This document shows positions 44,560 to 55,710 of a DNA stretch of 64,000 nt, piece by piece. Position 1 is the stretch's first letter; each line of letters starts with the position of its first letter. The DNA is from JAEZBP01 sp963832725 (lineage in GTDB: Bacteria > Myxococcota_A > Polyangia > Polyangiales > Sandaracinaceae), in the NCBI GenBank assembly GCA_963832725.1, contig CAWHVG010000006.1:248001-312000 (forward strand), in the 5' to 3' direction. The translations under genes and the position numbers were made by a program. The notes beneath the pieces are model-generated. The model ran no database searches. It saw only the letters and a program-made list of their open reading frames with translations, and was not told where the DNA came from.

Positions 44560-47500
44560 TCAAGCCACGCGCTCCGACGAGGCGTCGGCGCTCGGCACCG
44601 AATCGGCGCCCGAGGCCGCCGCCTCCAGCGCTTCGCGGAGCTCATGCGGAATCGGAGTTGGTCGGCGGACGCCATCCTCACCGCGCCTCACCCAGACGGC
44701 GTCGTGCTGCGCGATGGCGAGCTTCATGCGCGTGCCATGATCGTCGACCTTGAAGTACTCGAAGTGGAGCTTGACGCCACAACTCGACAGCTCGCGCAAT
44801 CCCATGACGACGAGGATTTCGTCGAAGGGCATGGCCTCGCGCAGGTGCTGGACCTCGGCGTTCACGCAGACCCACTCTCCCTCCCGCCGGCGCCGTCGAA
44901 GCACCGCGGCGCGAGTCGGTGAAGAGTACAGGTCCCGAACGCGGCCCTGCCAACTCGGGTAGTTCGCGAAGTACACATTGCCGATCAGGTTCGAGTTGCC
45001 CTGACTGGTCTGGATGGTCAGCGTGGAGAGGCTCGGCTCACCGCCGGGCACCCCGCGGTACCGGAACTGCACCTCGCCGGGATCCAGCTCCGGTGGGACC
45101 GATGGCATGACCTCGGCGACCACGCTCTCGCCGGCGCTCATCCCCAGGATCCGCTCCATGTAGGTGCGAAAGAACGAAGGCAACGGGGCCGGCTCGATGG
45201 TGTAGCGATCGACGATCTTCACCCAGCCGACCCGCATCCGCCCGAACGCGACCCGGCTCCGGCCCTCCGGTCCCGCGCGGTACCAATCGAAGCAGAGCTC
45301 GATCAACGAGTCGTGGGGCCCCCCACACGGTCGAGCCACAGGTCGCACTCCACGATGTCGCCGCGTCCGAGGTCTCCGACGAACCGAACTTCGACATCGT
45401 TGGTGACCAGGCCCCACCCGCCCGTCGACGCCATCTCGCTGATGCGATCGAGGACCGGATGGAGAGCGAGCTCGCGGACCTTCCCCATCCAGTCGAAGAA
45501 GTACGAAAAGTAGACGCCACGGCTCGGGCTGGCGGCTTCGGCCATCGAGAGCGGGAAGCGGTGCGTGAGCGCGACCCGGCCTCCCGGTCCACTCCGCGAG
45601 GCGTCGAGCGCGAAGAGCGCGCCTTCGTAGCCGAGCGCCGACAGCTCCACGCGAGCGTCCGCTGGGCTCGAAGGCGCCGGGCGGGACGCCTCCTCGAAGC
45701 CCGCGACCGCCACGGCCCAAACGCGCGCCGGCCCGCGGGCCAACCGCACGCGCGTGGTCATCACCTGCACCTCGACTCCGTCGCCGCGCGCGCGGAAGAG
45801 GACGTTCTCGCCCTCGCGGCGCGACACCTGCAGCTCGAGCTCGGTCGCGGGGCACACCTTTCGGAAGGCCTCGACGGCCGCCCAGATGCGCGTGCCCGCG
45901 ACCTCGAGCGGGTCGCCCTCGGCCGCCAACTGCGCGAGCAGCTCGCGACGCACGTCGCCCAAGAGCCCTCTCCACGCCTCCTTCGTACGAGGCGTCACGG
46001 CCGCGAGGTCACAGCCCTGGGGCCCGGAACCGACGACGGCCACACAGTAGGGGTCGTCGTGCGCTGAACGAGATCCCCGTGTCGCCCTGACCGACGAGCA
46101 CGGGACGACCGCTCGGTTCCCACCGCACGAGACGCCGATCGACGGGTCGCACCCTCGCGGACGACTGCTTCGTGCGCGAGTGACTCCTCGAGCACGTGCC
46201 GGCGCTCACGCGGCAGCTCGTGGATTCCGGGAAAGTGACCGAACGTCAGCCGCGGCGCCGACGCGCCGAACGCGGCGAAGAGCTCCCGGTGGGCGTTCGA
46301 GATGCGGACCCGATCGGACTCTTCGGGCCGAAAAATCTGCTCGGCCGTGGGCAGGTCGGGTCGCTCCCTCACGACCCGGGCGCGGTAACCCTCGATGCGC
46401 TCGCGAGCGCAACCGGTGACGTCGACAGAGACGACGTCCGTCACGTGCTCACGCCCCTCCTTGCCGTGATTTCGGCAGCGGAGGCGCCTCGGTCCGGGCG
46501 CGTCGAAGCCTGGATGGAGGACGATCCGATCGATACTCACGGGCAGGCAGAGGTCCTGCGGAACCATCAGCTGCACCGACTGGAGCATCACATCACGGTG
46601 GTAGGGATCGCCGAGAAGCAGCGGCCCGCTCGGCGCCGTCCGCGAAGCCTTCCTCGCCCGTGCATCGAGCGGGCCGAGACGGCGGCCTCCATCACGGCGT
46701 GGCGGGAGTCGAGTGAAGTCACGCGGCTCATGCGCTGGAAGAGCTCGCCCTGGAAGAGGAGCCCGCCGTAGAGGTCGCGCCGTGGGGAGAGGTCGGCGTC
46801 GTCCTCTGGCGGAGGAAGCGGCTCCTCGGACGCTTCCGCGGCCGCACCGAGCACGAAGACGGCGGCGAAATGGTCGCGCGTGAACCCGGTCGAGCTCGTG
46901 CGGACGGCGGCCCGCACACGTCTGGGCTCGCGCTGTTCCACCCGCTCGAGCACCTCGACGCAAATCTCGATCTCGGTCCCCGCCTGCGGGTCGACGACAA
47001 TCGGGCGCTCGAGCCGGACGTCTTCGATGCGAGCGAGATCATCCGCTCCGCACCCCGTCAGCGTCGCGACGGCCTGGAACATCGCTTCCAGCCCGAACAC
47101 GGTCGGGAAGAGATACGAGCCATCGAAGTCGTGGTCGCGCAGGTAGCGATCGCGCTCCAGGGTGAGCCGGGTCCGCGTGACGAGCTCCACCTCCGGGAAG
47201 ACGGAAACGACGTGGTCGACGAATCGCAACGCGCGGTTCACGACAGGGCGGTCGGCGGGCCACGTGTCCAGCCCGGCGAGCGCGGCCGTGACGACGACCT
47301 GCTCGACGCCGGGCGCACGCTCGAACAGGCGGACGAAGCGCGACACGCCTTCATCGGGCGGAATGGCACCGATCCCGCGCTTCGCCAGCGCCTCCACGCT
47401 TCCGAGACGCGCGCCCATCCCCACCTGCGACCAGATGCTGTACGCAATGGAACAGACCTGCGTGCTCGGATGCGCCTTCCCGAAGCGGCGCATCACGAGA

Positions 47501-50500
47501 TCGAGCGACTCGTTGGAGAACGCGTACCAGGCATTGCCCGGCATCCCCGTCACGCCGATGATCGACGTCAGCGCGACGAAGAGCTTCGGGGGCGCGTCGG
47601 CAAGCGCCTCGCACAGGTTGAGCGCGCCGAGCAGCTTGGGCGCGATCTCACGAAGCGCGGCGGCGGATTCCACCGTCTCCGTTCGGCGCGGCACGTTACG
47701 ACCGGCGCCGTGAACGACCGCCGTGACATCACCCATCACCGCGCGGACGCGTTCGACGAGCTCCGACACTTCGGGGCCGTTCGTGATGTCGCAGGGGAAG
47801 TAGCTCGCTCGAACACCGGCGGCGCGAGCGCGCTCCAGCGTGGCCGCGATCTCCTTGCGCGTCCGCACGTCGGCCGAGGCCAGATTGGTGCTGCCGACGA
47901 GAGCCAGACGACACCCACTCCGCTCCGCGACGGCAAGCGCGCACTCGGCGGTGATGCCACGAGCGCCGCCGGTGACGAGCACGACGTCTTCTGGCGAGAG
48001 GTCGAGCGCTCGCGGGGCGTATTCGGCCGGATCGAGCCTTCGTGCGGACTGCACGAACCGAGCTCCCCTCGCGTCGAACCCCGAGGCCGCGAACCCGGTC
48101 GGTCCACCGAGCTCGAGCATGGACTCCGCGGCGACCTGTGCTGCCGACGAAGAGGCCGCGAAGTCCAGTAGGCGGACCCGCAGCTCGGGCCGCTCGAGGT
48201 GCAAGCTGCGAGCAAAGGCCGTGGCGCACGACGTGTCGAGCTCCGCCCTCGACGCGTCGGCTCCGAAGCGCCCGCCGCCGAACTGAATCGATCCCGAGGA
48301 TCGGGCGCCGCTCGGGGGTGCCGGAGAGAGCGCGGTCGCCACGACGCAAAGCCGGTTCACCGCAGCGGCCACGCGCGACGCAGAGCGCTCCGTCGCCGCG
48401 GCTCGCCGCGGGAGCACACCGATCAGATGCGTGCAGGACCGCGGCTCGGCGGACGCCCGCTCGAACGAAAGCACTTCTGCCGCCGCTCCGCGCGCCTCCA
48501 AGGACCGAGCGAGCGCCTCACCGACATCGCCTTCCGTGGCCTCCACGAGGATGCGAACCTGCGCATCACGGAGATCCTCGAACGGCAGTGGCTCCTCCGC
48601 GGCTCGCGGTGCCTCGACCACGTCCACGGCGAGCTCTCGCACCCACCCCCGATCGGATGTCGTGATGTCTGTGGGAGCGGCGGACTCCGCGGCTCGACGG
48701 TTCGGGGAGGCGAGACGCTCCGCGAGCTGCGCGAGCGTGCCGTTCAACAGGTCCGCCGAGGCGGGGATGGGCGAAGTACCCAAGGATCGAGCACAGGCAT
48801 CGAGCAACGCGCCGACGCGGTCGACACCCAAGCCGAGATCGCGGGACAAATGGGCGTCGGCGGTGAGCGCGCCCCGAGGAAAGCCCGTGAGCAGCTCGAC
48901 CTCCTCGAAGAGCGCGGCCAACACCACGCTTTGGTCCATGGGCGTATCCGGCGCCGACGCGTCGTCTCCCAAAAGGACGGCCGCGAGCTCGTCCAATCGA
49001 GCGTTGGCGTAGCGGCCGGGCTCGATCGTGCCGGAGAGACCGAGCTCGGTCGCCGCTCGCGCGATGAGCTCGCCAGCCTTGATGGAGTCGAGGTTGAGAT
49101 CGTCCAGCAGGCGCGCCGAAGGCGGGATCGAGTCCAGCGGATAGCCGGTCACGTCGGCCACCAGGGCCACCAGCGCGCTCAGCGCATCCTGCGGAGGCTC
49201 TCCGACAGCGTCCTCCTCATCGCTGGCATCGGGCCCCAGCGCGTCGAGCGCCTCAGCGACGTCTGCCAGCGTCGCGTTCGCAAAGCGTGAGGGGTCGAGC
49301 TGCCCCGAGAGCCCGACCACGTCAGCCGCGGCCGCGACGAGCTCGCCGGCCTTGATGGAGTCGAGGTTGAGATCGTCCAGCAGGCGGGCCGAAGGCGGGA
49401 TCGAGTCCAGCGGATAGCCTGTGCGATCCGCCACCAGTTGCCGGAGACGGTCGATGGTCGACCCGCCCGCTACGTGGCCGGTGACAGCACGAGGAGCCGC
49501 GCGAGGCGGCTCGACGGCGGGTCCACGATCGCTTGCGGAGCCCGTCGGTATGGCCACGTCCGCGGATCGCAGGTCGGCGCGGATCACATCGGCCAGGAAG
49601 CGTCCGCGGGAGGTCAGATAGCCTTCGAGCGTCGCGGGATCGATGCCGAAGCGGCTCAGTGGCTCCCAGTTCGCCGGAGCGACATCGGTCGCGTCCGGGC
49701 GGAGGCCTTCCGCGTCGGCCATCGGCCGCTCGCAGGGGTTGACGATGAAGCGCAGCTCCGCGGGCGGCACGAACGGGCGGACCAGCCGACCTTCGAAGAG
49801 CACCTCCCAGCGCAGGTCGTGCCCGTGCGTGAACAGAGTGGCGAGGGCTGCATGCAGCTCGAGGAAGCGACCAGCGCTCCCAGCGACCGGAAGGCAGGGC
49901 GTGTCGATGTCGCCCGTACGGTCGACGAGCCCGCTCAGGACGCGCCCGGACCCACTTCGAGCAGCAGGTCGCACTCGCGCGCCAAGTTGCGAGCCATGTC
50001 GAGGAAACGGACCGGAGCCAGGATCTGCGCCGCGAAATGCGCATTCATGTCCTGCGCCGGCTGGACCCTTCCTCCGTCGACGCTGGAGAAGAGCGCAGCG
50101 CACAGCTCGCCGGCCCGAGAAGGCAACGCCTGCGCCGACGCCACCGAGTCGGCCGCGGAGGCCACGAGCCGTGAGTGAAACGCATTCGACACGGGGAGCC
50201 GGCGCGCATGGACGCCCGCCTCCGCCGCGCGACGCTCGGCCTCCGCGACGGCTGCTTCTTCGCCGGAGATCGTCGTCTGTGAGGGACTGTTCAGGTTCGC
50301 GACCACGACGTAGCCGTCCACGCCCTCCAGAATCGAACGAGCCTGCTCGGCGTCGCAGCCGAAGCTCGACATCGCTCCCGGTTCGCCGTCCTTCGCGGCC
50401 ATGGCCTGCCCACGCAACGCCGCGAACGCGAAGAGCGTGCGCTCGTCGAACGCGCCCGCCGCACTGTATGCGGTGAGCTCACCGAGGCTGTGACCGCCGA

Positions 50501-52561
50501 CCGCGACGGGCTTCACCCCCAACGCGTCGAGCAGGCGGAGGTAGATCATGGAGCCGAGGCAGATGGCGGGCTGCGCGATCTCCGTCCGGGCGAGCGCCTC
50601 TCTCCAGGCGGCGCGCTCGGCGTCGTCCACGGCGCGGTCGAGCGGTGCGGAAGAGGCGCTCCGAGACCTCCGGCAGGGCCGTTTCCGCTTCCCGCACGAG
50701 CGATTGCGCCCAGTCGAAGCGTCGGCAGAGCGCACGTCCGGCGCCGAGCTGCTGCGAGCCCTGGCCCGGGAAGAGATAGCCGACCCGCGCCGGGCTCGCT
50801 CGATTGGACACCCACGCGCGTCGCGAATCGCCGCGGACACTCCACCTTCCGCGGGAGGCGCATCGCGCAAGAGCGCGCTCAGCTCCCTCAGGCGAGCACA
50901 TGCCTCGTCGGGGGTCGAAGCGATGAAAGCCGCGCGGACCGGCGCGGAGCGGGGCCACCTGCCTGGCCAAGTGTGCGGCGAGATCGGTCAGCTGGCCGAC
51001 GCTGACGTCGCGGAAGACGAGACCGAGCGCATCGATCCGCTCGGCGCAGCTCGGCGACCGACGGCGCGGCCAGCACGAAGAGCTCCGTGTCCTGGTGGAC
51101 GCCAGCAAGGCCTCTTCCGAGACGTCGGGGGCGACGCGTGAGCCCGGCGGGACGTCGGCGGACTCGATGCGTCGACGTGGGTGTTGATCCCGCCGAACCC
51201 CATGGCGGACACGCCGGCTCGCAGGATCGCGTCGGGCGGACGCACCTCGCCTTCCAGCACGGGATGGAGCGAGCCCACCTCGAGAAGCTCGCGTTCGGCT
51301 GCTCGCAGCCCGCGGTGGCCGGAATCACCCGACGGTTCACGCTGAGCACGGCCTTGATGAACGCGCCCACACCGGCCGCCGCCTTGGTGTGACCGAGGAT
51401 CGACTTCAGTGAGGTCATCCCGATGCGGCGCGGCGCAGCCCCGCCGTTCTCGTCCACCGCCCGGGCAAGCGCCTCGATCTCGACGACGTCGCCGACTCGC
51501 GTGCCGGTGCCATGGCCTTCGACGAAGTCCAGTGAGCCGATCGCGAAGCCGGCACGCTGGTAGGCCCTCCCGATGGCGAGCGCCTGTCCTCCGCGGCTCG
51601 GCGCCGTGAGACCGCCCTTGCCGTCGGTGGACATGCCCCATCCACGCAACACCGCGTAGACCGTGTCGCCCGCGGCTCGCGCATCCTCGAGCCGCTTGAG
51701 GACCACGAAACCGGAGCCCTCGCCCGGAATGAACCCGTTGGCGCGGCGATCGTAGACGCGCATCTCATCGGGCGAGAGCGCGCCCGTCTTGGCGAAACCC
51801 ACCAGCTCGAACGTGTCGAGGCTGATGTCCACGCCGCCGGCGAGCGCCACGTCCAGGTCGCCGCTCGTGAGCTTGTCCGCTGCCGTGATCACCGCGATGA
51901 GCGAGGATGCGCACGCCCCGTCGACCGTGAAGCCGCCGCCGTGCAGATCGAAGAAATTGCAGATGCGGCCGGCGATGGTGTTGGACAAGCCTCCCGCGAG
52001 GGTGTCCTCGGTTCCTTCCGGAAAGACCGACTTGTAGACGCCCTCCATCGTCTCGGCGAGCTCACGGGCGGCAGCCGCCGACAGCCCCCGAGCGGCAGCC
52101 GACTTCTCGAGCGCGCGGCGCACGAAAGGCCACCGGTAGCGCAGCATGAACGACCGGCTGAACTCGCCCGTCAGGGTGTTGCCCAGCAACACGCCCGTCT
52201 TGTCCCGCGGAATACTCTCCCGGGTGTAGCCGGCGTCTTCCACCGCCCGCATCGCGACCTCGAGCGCGAGCCAGTGAGCCATGTCCATCGCCTCGAAGGT
52301 CTTCTTCGGGATCCGGAGGGAGGCCCAATCCAGCTCGAAGCCATCGATCACCGCCGCGCGCTTGCCGTACGTCTTGTCCGGTGCGGTCGGGTCGTCCGCC
52401 TGGTAGTCGGCGATCGGCAGGCGCACGTCCGGGATGCGCCGAAACTCCCGACGCCGAGCCAGGACGTTCTCCCAGAGCTGCTTCGGGTCTCGCGCGCCGG
52501 GATACCAGCAGGAGAGGCCGACGACGGCGATCGGTGCCGAGGTGGGGGACGAAGATCTCAC
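44560..52561 (-). CDS. Iterative type I polyketide synthase, enediyne PKSE type, with tandem hot-dog thioesterase domains (about ten frame breaks)
   Basis: About 2660 residues when bridged. The ketosynthase (52540-51170) has GNTLTGEFSRSF, EDTLAGGLSNTIAGRICN, DGACASSL near residue 216, EGHGTGT and GHTKAAAG, matching PKSE enzymes such as CalE8 and SgcE from memory. Next come an acyltransferase (PGQGSQ, GHSLGE; 50780-49900), two ACPs (DLNLDSIKAG; 49450-49000), a third ACP-like domain without the Ser (48930-48760), a ketoreductase (TGGARGI; YAFSN near 47510), a DH hot-dog (RDHDFDGSYLFP), and an integrated PPTase (GPQGCDLAAV, WAAVEAFRK). Two hot-dog thioesterase-like domains end the chain (YFSYFFDWMGKVREL and NLIGNVYFANYPSWQGRVRDLY, the latter like CalE7). 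The GTG at 52561 overlaps the previous stop. Breaks include 51285, 51150-50640 (several), 49940, 46670, 46140, 46065 and 45310. Confidence 0.75.
49066..49146 (-). repeat. ACP direct repeat, copy 2
   Basis: 81 bases that match 49339-49419 with about two mismatches. The spacing is 273 bases (91 codons), so whole ACP domains were duplicated in frame. Recombination between the copies would remove one ACP. Confidence 0.85.
49339..49419 (-). repeat. ACP direct repeat, copy 1
   Basis: The left partner of the same duplication, covering the 4-phosphopantetheine attachment region (DLNLDSIKAGEL) and the residues before it. Confidence 0.85.
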
Positions 52562-54127
52562 GCGGCAGGGCTCCATCGGTCGGTGAGGTGCTGCACGGCG
52601 AGGTCGGCCGCTTCGATTCCCGAGCGGATCGCCGGGTTCTGCCCTCCGCCGCGGCGCGTCCACGCGCCGGCGAGGAAGAGGTTGGAGATGGGCGTCTGGG
52701 CGCGCGGCCGGTTGCTGTACATGGTCCGCACGCTCTGCTCGAAGCCGTAGATGGCGCCTCGACGGTTCAGCGAGTATCGCGCATGGGTCAGAGGCGTCGA
52801 CAGCTCGGCGTATCGCGTCGCTTCTCGCGCCCCAGGGTGAAAGCGCTCGACGTGGCGGTACAGAGCAGCGGTCACCTCGTTCTTGATGGCCACGTAGCCC
52901 GGGTTCTTCCGGTATCCGTCCAGGACCCCACCGGTTCCCCAAACATCCTGGTGGTCCCAGGAGGCGAGCGCGCTGACCGCGAGGACGGAGCTGCCGTCGG
53001 GCGCCGACGCGGAATCCATCACGGAGTAGTTCATCACTGCGACGTGGCTCGATGCGAAGTCGCCGGCGAGCGCGGATTCGTACTGACGGTCGAGGTCGTA
53101 GCTCGGGAACACCAGCGTTTCGTGCACTGCCTCGTGCTCGCGCCCGAGAGCTCGCTCGAGACCGATGTAGAGCGTGGCGCACGAGATCGAGTCCGGGGTG
53201 CGGACAACGTGATCGGCGTAGAGGCGGGGAAGCGTATTCGCACCGACCAGTCGTTGGACCGTATCGGGTGCGTTCGCGTTGGAGAATCACCGACTGCGCC
53301 GAGACCTCCAGCCCGCGGTGCGTCCGCACGCCGACGGCTCGGCCGCCCTCGACTTCGATCCGCTCGACTCGCTGCCGGTAGAGAACCTTCCCTCCGTGGG
53401 CCAGATTCGGCTTCGAGCGCGCGGCTGATGGCCGTCGATCCGCCCTCCGGATAGAAGCTGCCAAAGTGGTGGTAGCTCACCCAGGGTAGCGCGAAGGCGG
53501 CGGCGTTCAGCGTCGACGGCGGCAGACCGAAGTAACCCCAGGTGGCGGAGAACACCGCCATCAGCTCGGGATCGTCGATGTGCCGGGCCATGAATGACGA
53601 CCAGCTCTCGTTCATGGCCCGCAACGCGTGCGGGAAGTGCTGCTGCGCGTCTCCCGCCCGCAGAGACTTGGTCGACAGGTCGTGCTCGAGGCGAAGGACC
53701 TCGCGATAGACCTGCGAGAGCTCATCGGTGAGGGGATCGGATTCCCTGCTCGCTGGCTGGGGAAGTGGCGGACCAGCTCCGCCTCGTAGGCCAACGGATC
53801 CGCGTACGCGACGATGCGCCGGCCGGGAAACTCGGCGACATAGAGCGGGTCCAGACGATGAAAATGCACCCGATCGAGTACACCGAGCTTACGAAACGAG
53901 GGGTAGGAGAGACCACCGGGAATCACACCGTCGATGGCGTGAAGGCTCACGTCGAAGCGGTAGTGTCCTCGCCGGAAATCGTGAGCATATCCACCGGGGA
54001 CGAAATGATGCTCCAGGACGATGACGCCACGGCCCGTTCGGGCGATGGACGCTGCGGCGGCCAACCCACCAAGTCCGGCACCGACGACCACCACGTCGGT
54101 TGCGAGGTGTTGGCCTTGGTCGCTCAT
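52558..54127 (-). CDS. CrtI/CrtISO-like FAD oxidoreductase, first gene of the polyketide operon (several frame breaks)
   Basis: About 520 residues when bridged. The start MSDQGQHLATDVVVVGAGLGGLAAAASIARTG holds the dinucleotide-binding fold, followed by VLEHHFVPGGYAHDFRRGHYRFDVSLHAIDG, typical of phytoene desaturase, carotene isomerase and retinol saturase relatives. The C-terminal end LFLAGAWTRRGGGQNPAIRSGIEAADLAVQHL is the matching FAD-contact segment. Such enzymes desaturate or isomerise polyene chains in membranes. Breaks lie near 53640, 53450, 53330 and 53100. Its TGA overlaps the synthase start as GTGA. It is the promoter-proximal gene of the operon. Confidence 0.65.
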
Positions 54128-54737
54128 CGCACGGCCGCCTGGGTCCACGCTCGACTGTGGAATCGAACGATGGGCCACCCGATGGGAAGACGTCGCTCTG
54201 GACGACGGCGATGTGAATGACTGCTCTTGCATGACGCCCGTTTGGCGAGTCATCGGCATGAATGCCATGGCGGTTGCTCGAAAGATGCGTCGCGCGGACA
54301 CCTGACTACCCCAGGACCTGGGTCCGTGCAATTCGCCTGCCCGAGGACGAGGTCAGCTCGTGCCTCGGCGCGCCGGGAACAATCTCGAGAGACCGACGGT
54401 GGACATGCACGACTCCAGCCCACCGAAGAGGTCCGACTCGCTCGCGTGGTTCCGGGCATGGCTGCAGATGGGGGCTCGCGACCCTCCGGACCCGGTATCG
54501 CTCGCACACTCGAGTCGTTGCGCGTGCATTGCACGAAAACAGCGGCCCATCGAAGGCGCGGCGCATCGGCGCTGTCACCGAGAGCCCGGCACTCGCGCGT
54601 CACCATACGAGGACACTGCACCCGGCCCGCTTGTGCGCCCGCGCGGACGGCCGGCCCGTCGGCTCTGTCGGGGTTTTCCCTCTACCTCGGGCATGTGCCT
54701 CCGTGAACGGAGAGGCGGATTCTGGTATAGCTGCCCG
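54128..54737. other. Divergent region upstream of the polyketide operon, no gene seen
   Basis: 610 bases between the oxidoreductase start and the kinase fragment. Frames on both strands are short and rich in Arg, Ser and Pro, and none resembles a regulator. TATAGC at 54726-54731 is a possible -10 element for the right-hand gene, 6 bases before its ATG. The promoter of the leftward operon should lie in the left part, but I cannot point to it. Confidence 0.5.
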
Positions 54738-55088
54738 ATGGGCTCGGTGCGGAGCGCGGAGAACGAGATCGGCCCCGAAGAGGGTCGATGCGCTGCGTGC
54801 GGGGCACAGGCGGCCGCCGGGGAACGGCTGTGCGAGCGCTGCGGGATGACCGCGGACGGCGCGACCCCGGCCCTCGAGCTCACCGATTCGCCGGTCCGGA
54901 CGTCCGGCATGCGCCGGGTCACGCGCGACGACCCCGACCGCGAGGTGCTCGAGCCCGGCACGGTTCTCGGGACGTATCGGATCGTGGATCTGATCGGGCG
55001 CGGGGGGATCGGTCATGTGTATCTGGCCGACCACGTGCGGCTCGGCCGTAGCGTCGCGCTCAAGAAGCTCCGCCCCGAGTACGGGCAC
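54738..55088 (+). pseudogene. Truncated serine/threonine kinase (zinc ribbon plus N-lobe)
   Basis: About 115 residues: a double-Cys zinc ribbon (CAACGAQAAAGERLCERCG), a linker, and the start of a Hanks-type kinase (GTVLGTYRIVDLIGRGGIGHVYLADH, the Gly loop, then ALKKLRPEY with the ATP-binding Lys). The sequence then stops matching a kinase. The catalytic loop HRD and the DFG motif are absent, so it cannot phosphorylate. It joins directly a TPR gene in another frame, which suggests a deletion or an assembly join. Confidence 0.65.
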
Positions 55089-55710
55089 AACCCACTACAA
55101 CGCCGGCCGCTACGATCGCGCGCTCGAGGAATACCAACGAGCGTACGAGCTGGTGCCGGCGCCGGGTCTGCTCTTCAACCTGGGCCAGTGCTACCGCGAG
55201 CTGGGGCGGCGGGACGAAGCGATCGCCAGCTTCGAGCAGTATCTGCAGGAGCGACCCGACGCGCCGAACCGCGCGCTCGTCGAGGATCTCCTGCGCGAGC
55301 TGCGGCCGCGAGAGGACAGCGCCGCCGAGGCGCGCGAGCAAGCCGCGCTGACCGAGCTCGAGCGCGCCCGACAGGAGCTGGAAGCGGCGAGACAGGCGGG
55401 CACCGCGCGCCTCGAGCAGGAGCGGGAGCGCTACGAGAGCGCACTCGAAGAGCTGGAACGCGCGCGGCACGAGCTCGAAGCCACGCGGGTGCGGATGCTC
55501 GAGCGCGCTCAGCAGGACGAGGCGGCCCGCGCCCGCGTCGCCGCCGCACCGCCGCCCCCGCCGTCGAGCCCCGAATTCTACGAGGAGTGGTGGTTCTGGG
55601 CGATCGTGGTGGGTGTGGTCGTGGGCGCGGGAGCCATCACCGCCAGCGTGCTGCTGGGTCAATCGCCGACACTCCCGTCGGGCTCGCTGGGAACGATCGA
55701 CACGCGATGA
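55089..55710 (+). pseudogene. TPR membrane protein lacking its N-terminus
   Basis: About 205 residues: HYNAGRYDRALEEYQRAYELVPAPGLLFNLGQCYRELGRRDEAIASFEQYL is a double TPR. A coiled coil follows (LERARQELEAARQAG and similar), then a Pro-rich linker and one membrane helix near the end. It belongs to the same kind of TPR protein as the gene at 17.7-18.5 kb. A signal peptide and start are missing because the kinase fragment runs into it. Its TGA overlaps the next start as ATGA, so coupling to the Cys-rich gene is preserved. Confidence 0.6.

Noticed and set aside
43212..54127. Reading the locus as a true nine- or ten-membered enediyne cluster
   Set aside because: Only the synthase and hot-dog thioesterase types match. 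The conserved accessory genes and any apoprotein or self-resistance gene are not in the window, so only the synthase type is claimed.
43212..54127. Reading the locus as a dead pseudogene cluster
   Set aside because: Breaks of the same kind occur in tex, htrA and others across the window, and active-site motifs are intact wherever readable, which favours sequence error.
54128..54737. A regulator gene for the polyketide operon in the divergent gap
   Set aside because: The open frames are short and rich in Arg, Pro and Ser, and none shows an HTH or receiver domain.
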